This document shows, in pieces, positions 23,731 through 31,537 of a DNA stretch of 35,959 nt (position 1 is its first letter; the number at the start of each line of letters is the position of its first letter). A program made the translations under genes and the position numbers. The stretch is from contig JANYJA010000252.1 in NCBI GenBank assembly GCA_025358575.1, positions 1 through 35,959 of the forward strand, given 5' to 3'. Below the pieces are notes generated by a model that was not told where the DNA came from, did not search any database, and worked only from the letters and a program-made list of their open reading frames with translations. Source of the DNA: Terriglobia bacterium. Lineage in GTDB: Bacteria; Acidobacteriota; Terriglobia; Bryobacterales; Bryobacteraceae.

Positions 23731-25348
23731 CTTCGACGCCCTCCCGATGTGAAAATGTGTGTGCTTCTTCGGTGACCACCGGAGTGATCACGAAGTTTTC
23801 CGGCAGCGGCGGAGACTGCGTCTGCCATTCGAGTCCAGCGGCATTCCAGGGGTTAGGCCCGGCGGGCTTGCCGTACTTCAACGACCAAAAGAAATAGATA
23901 AACGGCAGCAGGTAACCCGCTCCCAAAACCGTCGCGCCGGCCGAAGAGAGAACGTTGTACACCTGAAATTCGGGCGGGTAAACGTGATACCGCCGGGGCA
24001 TCCCGAGATAACCCAGGATGAACTGCGGAAAGAAAGTCAGATTGAATCCCAAGAAGATCACGATGGCTGAAACACGCGCCCAGTTTTCGGGATACATCTT
24101 GCCCGTGATCTTGGGCCACCAGAAGTGCAGGCCGCCGAGATAACCCATGATCGCCCCGCCTACCATGATGTAGTGGAAATGCGCGACGACGAAATAGGTA
24201 TCAGTCAAATGAACGTCCATGCCGAGGGCCGCCAGAAACAATCCGGTCAAGCCCCCGATAGTGAACAGACCGATGAACCCGATGGCGTATAGCATCGGAG
24301 TATTCAAACTGATGGACCCTTTGTACATGGTTGCGGTCCAGTTGAACACCTTGATCGCCGAGGGAATCGCGACCAGATAACTGAGTACGGAGAAGACCAT
24401 TCCGGCATATACCGACTGGCTGCTGACAAACAGATGATGCCCCCAGACCAGGAAGCCGAAAACCGCGATGGCGACGCTCGACATCGCTATGAAACTGTAG
24501 CCGAACGGCGCCTTACGCGAAAACGTGGTGATGATCTCGCTGGTTACGCCCATGGCCGGAAGGATCATAATGTACACGGCCGGATGCGAATAGAACCAGA
24601 AGAGATGCTGAAATAATACAGGATCGCCTCCCTGCGCGGGGTCGAAGAAACCGATGTGGAAGCCTCGTTCCAAGGCCAGCAGGAGAATAGTTACGGCGAT
24701 TACCGGCGTGCCGAGAATCTGAATGACGCTGGTCGCATAGTGCGCCCAAATGAAAAGCGGGAGACGGAACCACGTCATCCCCGGGGCGCGCATGCGGTGG
24801 ATGGTGACGATGAAATTCAGCCCGGTCAGGATCGACGAGAAGCCGACGATGAAAATTCCTATAGCGGTCGCCGTTACGTACGTATTCGAATAAGTGGTGC
24901 TGAAAGGAGTATAGAAAGTCCAGCCTGTATCCACGCCGCCAGTGAAAAGCACGTACAGAGTGAAGAACCCGCCGATCACGTAGATATACCAGCTCAGAAG
25001 ATTAATTCTGGGGAACGCTAGGTCCTTGGCGCCGATCATCAGCGGAACTAAGAAGTTACCCAGGACGGCTGGGATGGACGGAATCAGGAAGAAGAAAATC
25101 ATCAGGATGCCGTGCATAGTGAACAGCTTGTTGTAAGTGTTCGATTGGACCAGATCGCCCGCTGGCGTCGCGAGTTCGATGCGGATGAGCACGGCCATGA
25201 TTCCGCCGAGGAAGAAAAACAGCGTGACCGATACCAGGTACAGGAGAGCGATGCGTTTGTGATCTTTGGTCAGCAGCCAGCTTTTGGCGCCGTACTCCGC
25301 ATTCAGATAAGTTTTTGGTGCTACGACTGGTTCAGTTGCGGTAATCAT
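23723..25348 (-). CDS. ctaD: Cytochrome c oxidase subunit I (A2-type heme-copper oxidase)
   Basis: CtaD (541 aa) is the catalytic subunit. The CuB ligand helix reads [18 protein letters not shown], carrying the YSHP form that marks A2-type enzymes in place of the Glu-containing A1 form. The CuB pair is in [11 protein letters not shown], and the heme a3/a ligands are in [17 protein letters not shown]. It reduces oxygen to water and pumps protons. The gene follows ctaC by 15 bases and overlaps ctaE. Confidence 0.97.
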   Translation of the reverse strand: MITATEPVVAPKTYLNAEYGAKSWLLTKDHKRIALLYLVSVTLFFFLGGIMAVLIRIELATPAGDLVQSNTYNKLFTMHGILMIFFFLIPSIPAVLGNFLVPLMIGAKDLAFPRINLLSWYIYVIGGFFTLYVLFTGGVDTGWTFYTPFSTTYSNTYVTATAIGIFIVGFSSILTGLNFIVTIHRMRAPGMTWFRLPLFIWAHYATSVIQILGTPVIAVTILLLALERGFHIGFFDPAQGGDPVLFQHLFWFYSHPAVYIMILPAMGVTSEIITTFSRKAPFGYSFIAMSSVAIAVFGFLVWGHHLFVSSQSVYAGMVFSVLSYLVAIPSAIKVFNWTATMYKGSISLNTPMLYAIGFIGLFTIGGLTGLFLAALGMDVHLTDTYFVVAHFHYIMVGGAIMGYLGGLHFWWPKITGKMYPENWARVSAIVIFLGFNLTFFPQFILGYLGMPRRYHVYPPEFQVYNVLSSAGATVLGAGYLLPFIYFFWSLKYGKPAGPNPWNAAGLEWQTQSPPLPENFVITPVVTEEAHTFSHREGVEVG

Positions 25349-25363
25349 ATGCTTAGGCTTTCC

Positions 25364-26437
25364 CTACTTCATGCTCCCCGCCGCCGGCTTCGCGGTTGAT
25401 GGCAAGGTCTGCGTCGGACTGATCGGCGGTGGACCTTTACTAGTGGGAACCGCCGCTGGCGCTCCAGTTGTCGATCCCCCGGTGGTTCCCGAATTCGCTG
25501 CATCCTTGGCGCCGATCGACTTCACATATTCGATAAGTTCCAGCACGCCATCTTCTGTTACCAAGCCTTGAAACGTCGGCATGATATTTTCATAGCCGTC
25601 GACAATTTTGGCCTGAGGGTTCAAAATCGATTCCCGAACATAGGCGGCATCGGCTTTCACGGTCGCGCCGCCCTTTAGTTTTACATCGCTTCCGAAGACG
25701 CCCACCAGATTTGGACAGCGCCCATGCCCGTCGGTGAGATGGCAGTTGACGCAGGCCAGTTGCTGAAAAAGCGCTTCACCCTTCTGCGCCATCGTGCCTT
25801 GCGCGCCGCCGCCGGTAAGCCACGCTTCGTACTGCGAAGGCTCCATTACATACACGGTCCCGATCATCCCGGAATGGCGTGTCCCGCAATACTCAGCGCA
25901 GAAAATATGATACTGGCCGACTTTCGTGGGACGAAACCACTCAGTCGTGTACCGGCCGGGCACCACGTCGGCTTTGGTGCGAAACGCGGGAACAAAGAAA
26001 TCGTGGATTACGTCTTCGGACGTCATGGTGAGCTTGATGTTCCGATTCACGGGGATGTGAAGCTCATTCATTTCGCGCTGCCCTTCCATGTGCTGCAGTT
26101 TCCACATCCACTGCTTACCCGTGACATAGATTTCCAGTGAATCCGCGGGCGGGCGCGATTCCTTAAAGAAAATACTGGCCCCCCATCCGAAAATCACCAT
26201 TGAAATTCCCAGCGGGATTACGGACCATACGATCTCAAGCAGAAGCGAGCCGTGAATGGGCTGCGGAAACTCGTCGTCGCTGCGACGCCGGTATTTAACC
26301 GCGAAGAATACGACTAAGAAAGCGATCAGCAGCGAGAAGAAAGCGGTGACCAGCACCAGGAAGGCATAGAGGCCATCTACCGACCCTGCGATCGAGGAGG
26401 CTTGATCCGGCAAAAACGAAAGTTGTTTCGGTTGCAT
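25364..26437 (-). CDS. ctaC: Cytochrome c oxidase subunit II fused to cytochrome c (caa3 type)
   Basis: The product (357 aa) has two N-terminal membrane helices (about 22-48 and 67-87) and a cupredoxin domain with CuA ligands (DVIHDFFVPAF, then CAEYCGTRHSGMIG). A class I cytochrome c domain follows, with heme motif CVNCH and a likely Met ligand in ENIMPTFQG. A Pro/Thr/Ala/Ser-rich tail of about 40 residues ends it. The fused cytochrome makes this a caa3 oxidase that can take electrons directly from the Act complex. No lipobox is seen at the N-terminus. Confidence 0.95.
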   Translation of the reverse strand: MQPKQLSFLPDQASSIAGSVDGLYAFLVLVTAFFSLLIAFLVVFFAVKYRRRSDDEFPQPIHGSLLLEIVWSVIPLGISMVIFGWGASIFFKESRPPADSLEIYVTGKQWMWKLQHMEGQREMNELHIPVNRNIKLTMTSEDVIHDFFVPAFRTKADVVPGRYTTEWFRPTKVGQYHIFCAEYCGTRHSGMIGTVYVMEPSQYEAWLTGGGAQGTMAQKGEALFQQLACVNCHLTDGHGRCPNLVGVFGSDVKLKGGATVKADAAYVRESILNPQAKIVDGYENIMPTFQGLVTEDGVLELIEYVKSIGAKDAANSGTTGGSTTGAPAAVPTSKGPPPISPTQTLPSTAKPAAGSMK

Positions 26438-26440
26438 ATT

Positions 26441-27265
26441 TTACGCTGCGCGCTGTCCTTCGTTACTGTCCCGTCGCAGCATCACGAAAACGAATCCCCC
26501 CAGCAGGAGGAGCGTGGCGCCGCCCGCCAGCCGCAAGATATTCATGGCCACTGGTGTGTACCGGCCCGTGGTGGGATCGTAGTGAAAACAAAACAGCAGA
26601 ATCTGATCGACCGGCGATCCAATCTTGTTCTGTGAAGCCTGAATTAAACCCAAACGCATGTCTTTCGGCGGAAACTCAACGCCGTAGTAATAACTGGAAA
26701 CGCGGCCCTGCGGAGTAATCTCGATAATTGCGCTAGCGTGCGCGAATTGGTTGCTATGCGCATCCCAGGTGTAGCGAAACCCAACTGACTTCGTCAGGGC
26801 GTGGATAGAATTCAGATCGCCTGTCAAAAAGTGCCATCCGCCTGAGGTCTGCGGTCTGCCGTACGCTTTCAAGTAAGCTTCCTTCTTGGCCTGGGCCAGC
26901 GGCGGCTGTTCACGCGCATCGAAGCTCACCACAACCACGTCAAATTCCTGGCCGGGGTCGAACGATAGGATTCGCAAGGCACTCACCAGGCCATCGAGCA
27001 CGCGATTGCAAAGCATGGGGCACTGGTAATAAACCAGCGCCATGATGACCGGGCGCTTGCCGAAATATTCGCCCAGCTTGACGGTGCGCCCCGCTTCATC
27101 GCGAAACGTGGCATCGAGCGGAATCTGCGAATCCAGCTTTTGATCGATGCCCACATCCTTGAGCGGAGCTGGGCGATCAAGGCCCTTCATATTCAAAAGG
27201 TCCTGCGCCCCAAGAACGCCCGCGCAACCCAACAAGGCCAAGCAGAATGTCAGCCGGAGTTTCAT
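26441..27265 (-). CDS. SCO1/SenC-type copper chaperone with C-terminal membrane anchor
   Basis: The product (274 aa) has a signal peptide (MKLRLTFCLALLGCAGVLGA) and a thioredoxin-fold SCO domain with the copper-binding CxxxC motif CPMLC and the distal His in SNQFAHASAI. Near the end is a membrane helix (AGGATLLLLGGFVFVML). SCO proteins insert copper into the CuA site of subunit II. The C-terminal anchor differs from the N-terminal anchor of mitochondrial SCO1. It overlaps the preceding gene by ATGA and lies three bases before ctaC. Confidence 0.93.
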   Translation of the reverse strand: MKLRLTFCLALLGCAGVLGAQDLLNMKGLDRPAPLKDVGIDQKLDSQIPLDATFRDEAGRTVKLGEYFGKRPVIMALVYYQCPMLCNRVLDGLVSALRILSFDPGQEFDVVVVSFDAREQPPLAQAKKEAYLKAYGRPQTSGGWHFLTGDLNSIHALTKSVGFRYTWDAHSNQFAHASAIIEITPQGRVSSYYYGVEFPPKDMRLGLIQASQNKIGSPVDQILLFCFHYDPTTGRYTPVAMNILRLAGGATLLLLGGFVFVMLRRDSNEGQRAA

Positions 27266-27756
27266 TGGCCTTGTTTTTCCATGGTGCGCCCGCTGCTCGA
27301 TTTCGAGGGCAGCATACGGAAGCCGTCGGTCTCAAGACCGGGAGCCACCGGGCGCGACTTGTAGCCCTTCGCGGCCATCAGATCGATGGCTTTTTCCACC
27401 GGAATGCGAACGATCCCTTTGTCGGGATCGATCCACGCGTAAGTCGTGAGGAACTTGTCCTCGCTTTCGCGCAGCTCTTTAATTTCGATCTTCGGCCGCA
27501 CTTGCAAACGGGGCTCGGGCGGCACTGTCGGGCGTTCGCTCAGAATCCGTTGCGGAACGTCTTCGACAGCCGGGTTGCCCTGGTGATAGAACCAATCAAA
27601 CAATCCCCACATCGCCATCACCGCGATCACCGTGCCGATCGTGAGCCCAATTCCAAACTTCGAAATTGCGAAGACGTTGACATCCCCGTGCTCATAGGCG
27701 ACATTCGGATTTGCCGGTTCAGCCGGTTCGTGTTCGTGCTTAGTGAGGTCGTCCAT
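27262..27756 (-). CDS. Small single-pass membrane protein of the respiratory cluster, unknown function
   Basis: The 164-residue product has a cytoplasmic, acidic and His-rich start, one membrane helix at about residues 35-57 and a soluble tail. The tail contains a Pro-rich run (ERPTVPPEPRLQVRP) and the segment YAWIDPDKGIVRIPVEKAID. Proteins with this tail pattern occur beside acidobacterial respiratory genes, but I know no function. It overlaps actF by 17 bases and SCO1 by four, so it is translated with them. An assembly or bridging role between the Act complex and the oxidase is a guess. Confidence 0.8.
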   Translation of the reverse strand: MDDLTKHEHEPAEPANPNVAYEHGDVNVFAISKFGIGLTIGTVIAVMAMWGLFDWFYHQGNPAVEDVPQRILSERPTVPPEPRLQVRPKIEIKELRESEDKFLTTYAWIDPDKGIVRIPVEKAIDLMAAKGYKSRPVAPGLETDGFRMLPSKSSSGRTMEKQGQ

Positions 27757-28936
27757 GAGCCAAAGCCTTTTCTAAATCGGGAGCGTTCACCGGGAGCAGC
27801 GGACGCTGCCGCAGTTGATAGAGGAAGAACGCGAGCCAAAGTCCGCCAATGCCGAGCGGAGCGGCGAAATCCATCCAGCTCATTCGAAATGCCGCCTTGT
27901 CGAAGTTCGGCTGCACCAACCAGAACACATCGACAATTCGCAGAAAGATTACCCAGACGGCGACCGAAGCCAGCGCCTTGGGATTCTTCTTCAGCGACTG
28001 CGAGAGCAGCATGAGAAACGGAAAAATGAAGTGGAACAACAAAAGTGCGAGCCCAATCCACTGCCAGCCGCCATTCAATCGGTTGATGTACCACGGAATC
28101 TCTTCGGGAAGGTTGCCAGACCAGATCAGGATGAGCTGCGAGAAGGAAAGATACGCCCACAGCATCACAAAGGCGAGCAGAAGTTTGCCCAAGTCGTGCA
28201 GGTGTTTTTTCGAAATCACTCCCGAGAGCGGGGGCACCATCGCCAGCAAAATCGTGACGGCGATGACGAACGAAAATGCCGAGAGGCCTTGCCCCACAAG
28301 AATTAGCAGACCGAATATAGTCGAGAACCAATGCGGGTCCAGAGACATGATCCAATCCACTGAAGCGAACGTGATGGTGAGGACAAAAATCAGAAGCCCT
28401 GGCGCACTGAGCGTCTCCAGTTTCTTAGCCCAGAGCTGGCCGCCTTCGCGATCTTCGTCGAGCGACCATTTGTTTAGAAACTGGGTCAGAGTCAGCCAGA
28501 TGATGAAATACAACACCGCGCGAACCAGGAAGAACGGCACGTTCAAATAGAAACTTTTGTCGCGAATTACGGCGTCGGTTGCGGTGATGCCCGGGTGCGC
28601 CCAAAGATACAGAGTTCTTACGCCGAATGCCAGGGGCAGAAATAAGAGCGCCATCAACGGCAGCGTTCGGGTAGCCGATTCCAGCGTCCTCCGAATTACG
28701 AGACCCCAGGCCCCGCCCGACAAATATTGCATCATCAGCAGCGCCAGGCACCCCAGCGCCAGCCCCGTCCAAAAAAAATATCCAACTAAGTAGGAGCGGA
28801 GCAACTGCTCCGGACTCATCACAAACCCGAGAGCGCACAGCAGCAAGCCGATAACGCCAACAACAAGGGCCATGCCCTGGTACCGCTGCATCTTCCCACG
28901 CAAGGCATCGGGAATGGTGTAGGCGTTTGGTGTCAT
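27740..28936 (-). CDS. actF: Alternative complex III, quinone-binding membrane subunit ActF
   Basis: ActF (398 aa) has about ten membrane helices, with landmarks such as SYLVGYFFWTGLALGCLALL and SVDWIMSLDPHWFSTIFGLL. The SLDPHWFST phrase is typical of ActF, the smaller relative of the NrfD-like ActC. It forms part of the membrane arm of the quinol:cytochrome c oxidoreductase. It overlaps actE by ATGA and is the last act gene. Confidence 0.93.
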   Translation of the reverse strand: MTPNAYTIPDALRGKMQRYQGMALVVGVIGLLLCALGFVMSPEQLLRSYLVGYFFWTGLALGCLALLMMQYLSGGAWGLVIRRTLESATRTLPLMALLFLPLAFGVRTLYLWAHPGITATDAVIRDKSFYLNVPFFLVRAVLYFIIWLTLTQFLNKWSLDEDREGGQLWAKKLETLSAPGLLIFVLTITFASVDWIMSLDPHWFSTIFGLLILVGQGLSAFSFVIAVTILLAMVPPLSGVISKKHLHDLGKLLLAFVMLWAYLSFSQLILIWSGNLPEEIPWYINRLNGGWQWIGLALLLFHFIFPFLMLLSQSLKKNPKALASVAVWVIFLRIVDVFWLVQPNFDKAAFRMSWMDFAAPLGIGGLWLAFFLYQLRQRPLLPVNAPDLEKALAHGRPH

Positions 28937-29619
28937 TTCGCTTCTCCCATCGGCGTTGCAGGCGTGCCCTTGGGAATGTTTGGCTGTTCCGATGAGCCTT
29001 TAATCTCAGGCGAAGAAACCGCACTTGGAGGAGCGACTTTATCCATGGAGGGAAGCTGGGCTTTCATGCCGGGCGGCAGTTCACCGACATTGGCGTTTTG
29101 ACTGTACTGGAGGGCTCGGATATAGGAGATAATGGCCCACCTGTCGCGCGGCGCGATCTGCGCGGCGTAGTTATACATGGCGCCGTAGCCGTTGGTGATG
29201 ACGTCATAGAAATGGCCGACTGGCGCTTGACGAAGCCGGTCGATGTGATACGAAGGAGGCTGCTTGAATCCGCGGCGCACGATCATTCCAAGACCATTTC
29301 CGAGGCGGCCATGGCAGGGGCTGCAATAGATATCGAAGCGCTGATGCCCGCGCTCGATCACAGTCTTGTCGATGGCAATCGGAAATACGTCGATATCGTC
29401 TTTACCGTTTTTGCCCGTGAAGAAGGCGACATCGTCGTGCATTTCGCCGCGCGCCACCGTCCCCGCAAGCAGCGGGCGGGAGGTGCGGCCATCTTCAAAA
29501 AAATCGCTGTGGCGGAGCGGTTTATACTTCGGCTGGTCGTGCATGTCCTGACGGCATCCCGTCAATATGGCGGCGAACCCGAAGGCGAGGATGGGCTTGC
29601 TCCAGAAATTAGTGGGCAA
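28933..29619 (-). CDS. actE: Alternative complex III, monoheme cytochrome c subunit ActE
   Basis: ActE has one heme c motif, CSPCH, followed by GRLGNGLGMIVRRGF and the Met-containing NGYGAMYNYA loop, with an alpha-helical DRWAIISYIRALQ end. From a TTG at 29619 the product is 228 aa, beginning PTNFWSKPILAFGFAAILTG and then Cys, a good lipoprotein signal. GAGGTG lies seven bases upstream. A longer frame with an ATG at 29670 runs inside actD and would make the signal too long. The C-terminus is Pro/Ser-rich. Confidence 0.88.
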   Translation of the reverse strand: MPTNFWSKPILAFGFAAILTGCRQDMHDQPKYKPLRHSDFFEDGRTSRPLLAGTVARGEMHDDVAFFTGKNGKDDIDVFPIAIDKTVIERGHQRFDIYCSPCHGRLGNGLGMIVRRGFKQPPSYHIDRLRQAPVGHFYDVITNGYGAMYNYAAQIAPRDRWAIISYIRALQYSQNANVGELPPGMKAQLPSMDKVAPPSAVSSPEIKGSSEQPNIPKGTPATPMGEAK

Positions 29620-30157
29620 CTTCAGCCACCTCGTCGGGATCCAAAGACTCCAGAAATCTTGCAGTGCCATCGCGATCAAACAGCGGATCTGTAGATTCGA
29701 TGCAAAGAAAAAACCGGTTGCGCGACGCATTCACGAAACGTTCAACGTTGAACACGGGATGATACGGCTTCGGCAGCCCGTTCAACACGATCATCCCGAT
29801 GGCCGCGGTCAAGCCGGCTAGAAGAATTGTGCACTCGAACGTAATGGGGATGAACATCGGAATGCTGTTGAGCGGGCGTCCGCCGACATTTAGGGGATAA
29901 GAAATCGCCGAGCAGTAGTAGAGGAGACTGTAACCGCCCGCCGCGCCGAAGAGGCCCGCAAGCAGAACGAACAGCGAGACACGATGGTCGTGGAGATGCA
30001 AAACGTCGTGCAGTTCCTCCACCGGATAGGGCGTGTACGCGTCCATCCGCCGGTAGCCTTCGGCGCGCGCTTTCTTGCACGCCTCAACCAATTGACCGGG
30101 TGTTTCGAATTCGGCCATGACGCCGTAAATCGCGGAGGAAGGGGCCATCTCCGTCAT
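29609..30157 (-). CDS. actD: Alternative complex III, membrane subunit ActD
   Basis: ActD (182 aa, DUF3341 family) begins with the typical IYGVMAEFETPGQLVEACKK and ARAEGYRRMDAYTPYPVEEL. Two membrane helices follow (about residues 60-85 and 105-125), and an acidic cytoplasmic tail ends the protein. It is a peripheral membrane-arm subunit. It overlaps actC by ATGA and the beginning of actE by 11 bases. Confidence 0.94.
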   Translation of the reverse strand: MTEMAPSSAIYGVMAEFETPGQLVEACKKARAEGYRRMDAYTPYPVEELHDVLHLHDHRVSLFVLLAGLFGAAGGYSLLYYCSAISYPLNVGGRPLNSIPMFIPITFECTILLAGLTAAIGMIVLNGLPKPYHPVFNVERFVNASRNRFFLCIESTDPLFDRDGTARFLESLDPDEVAEVAH

Positions 30158-31536
30158 TTCACCGGCTCCTTTACGCGCTGAGCTGGCAGCAGCATGCGAA
30201 TTTCAAAGATGGAAATCATCGGCAGCACGCGAATGAAGAGGAAGATGAGCGTAAGGAACAGGCCGATGGTTCCGAAGAACACGGCGAAGTCCCAAACTGT
30301 GGGGTAGTACATTCCCCATGACGATGGCAAGAAGTCGCGATGCAGACTTGTAACCACGATGACGAAGCGTTCTAGCCACATGCCCACGTTCACGATGAGG
30401 GAAATCACGAACAGAATCGGGACGTTGGTGCGCACGCGCTTAGACCAGAGGAACTGCGGCGTCACGATGTTGCAGGTGATCAGCGCCCAATAGAATCCGC
30501 CGTAAGGGCCGAACATCCGGTTGTGCATCATGAAACCTTCGTAGGTGCTGGCGCTGTAGAACGAGAAGAACAGCTCCATCATGTAGCCATAGGCCACGAC
30601 CAACCCGGTCGCCAGCGTGACTTTCGCCATGTTGTTCAAATGCCGCACCGTAATCAGGTCTTTCAACCCGTAGAACTGCCGGACGGGAATCATGAGTGTC
30701 AACACCATCGCGAAACCCGAGTAGATGGCACCCGCGACAAAGTACGGCGGGAAGATGGTGGTGTGCCAGCCGGGAACAATAGACACAGCGAAGTCGAAGC
30801 TGACGATGGTATGAACCGAAACGACCAGCGGCGTAGCGAGCCCCGCAAGTAACAGAGAAGCTTGCTCGTAACGGACCCAGTGCATCGCGGAACCGCGCCA
30901 ACCCAGCGCTAACGCCCCAAACGTGACTTGGTGAAATCTCTTAGTCGCTTTGTCGCGCAACGTAGCCAGATCGGGAATCAAACCGACATACCAGAAGACC
31001 AGCGAAATAGTCGCGTACGTTGAAACCGCAAACACGTCCCACACCAGCGGGCTGCGGAACTGCGGCCAAATGTTCATCGTGTTCGGGTACGGGAACAGCC
31101 AGTAAGCCAGCCACGGTCGGCCCATATGCAGAACCGGAAACATTCCCGCGCACGCCACGGCGAACATCGTCATGGCTTCAGCGAAACGATTAATGGAATT
31201 CCGCCAGGATTGGTTCAGCAATAGTAGGATGGCCGAGATCAACGTTCCGGCGTGACCGATTCCAATCCACCACACAAAGTTGACGATCGCGAATCCCCAG
31301 CCAATCGGAATGTTGATGCCCCACACGCCCACGCCCTTAAGAAACAGAACGCCGGCGCCTAGCAGCAATCCCTGCATTAGCATGAACGAAACGAATAGGC
31401 CGGCGATCCAGCCCAGCGTGGTCTTGCGATTTAAAACGACGCCAGAAATTTTGTCCGATACCGACGCCAGATTCTGGCCTGGACCGAGCAGCGGACCGAT
31501 TCCAATTTTAGTGGGTAGTTCTACGGGTTCAATCAA
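30154..31536 (-). CDS. actC: Alternative complex III, NrfD-like quinol-oxidising subunit ActC
   Basis: ActC (460 aa) is an NrfD/PsrC-type polytopic protein with about ten membrane helices. Landmarks include VWWIGIGHAGTLISAILLLL, RFAEAMTMFAVACAGMFPVL and HMGRPWLAYWLFPYPNTM. It is the main quinol site. The start appears to be a TTG at 31536, one base after actB, with GAGG about ten bases upstream; no nearby ATG keeps the N-terminus. Confidence 0.94.
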   Translation of the reverse strand: MIEPVELPTKIGIGPLLGPGQNLASVSDKISGVVLNRKTTLGWIAGLFVSFMLMQGLLLGAGVLFLKGVGVWGINIPIGWGFAIVNFVWWIGIGHAGTLISAILLLLNQSWRNSINRFAEAMTMFAVACAGMFPVLHMGRPWLAYWLFPYPNTMNIWPQFRSPLVWDVFAVSTYATISLVFWYVGLIPDLATLRDKATKRFHQVTFGALALGWRGSAMHWVRYEQASLLLAGLATPLVVSVHTIVSFDFAVSIVPGWHTTIFPPYFVAGAIYSGFAMVLTLMIPVRQFYGLKDLITVRHLNNMAKVTLATGLVVAYGYMMELFFSFYSASTYEGFMMHNRMFGPYGGFYWALITCNIVTPQFLWSKRVRTNVPILFVISLIVNVGMWLERFVIVVTSLHRDFLPSSWGMYYPTVWDFAVFFGTIGLFLTLIFLFIRVLPMISIFEIRMLLPAQRVKEPVK

Positions 31537-31537
31537 C

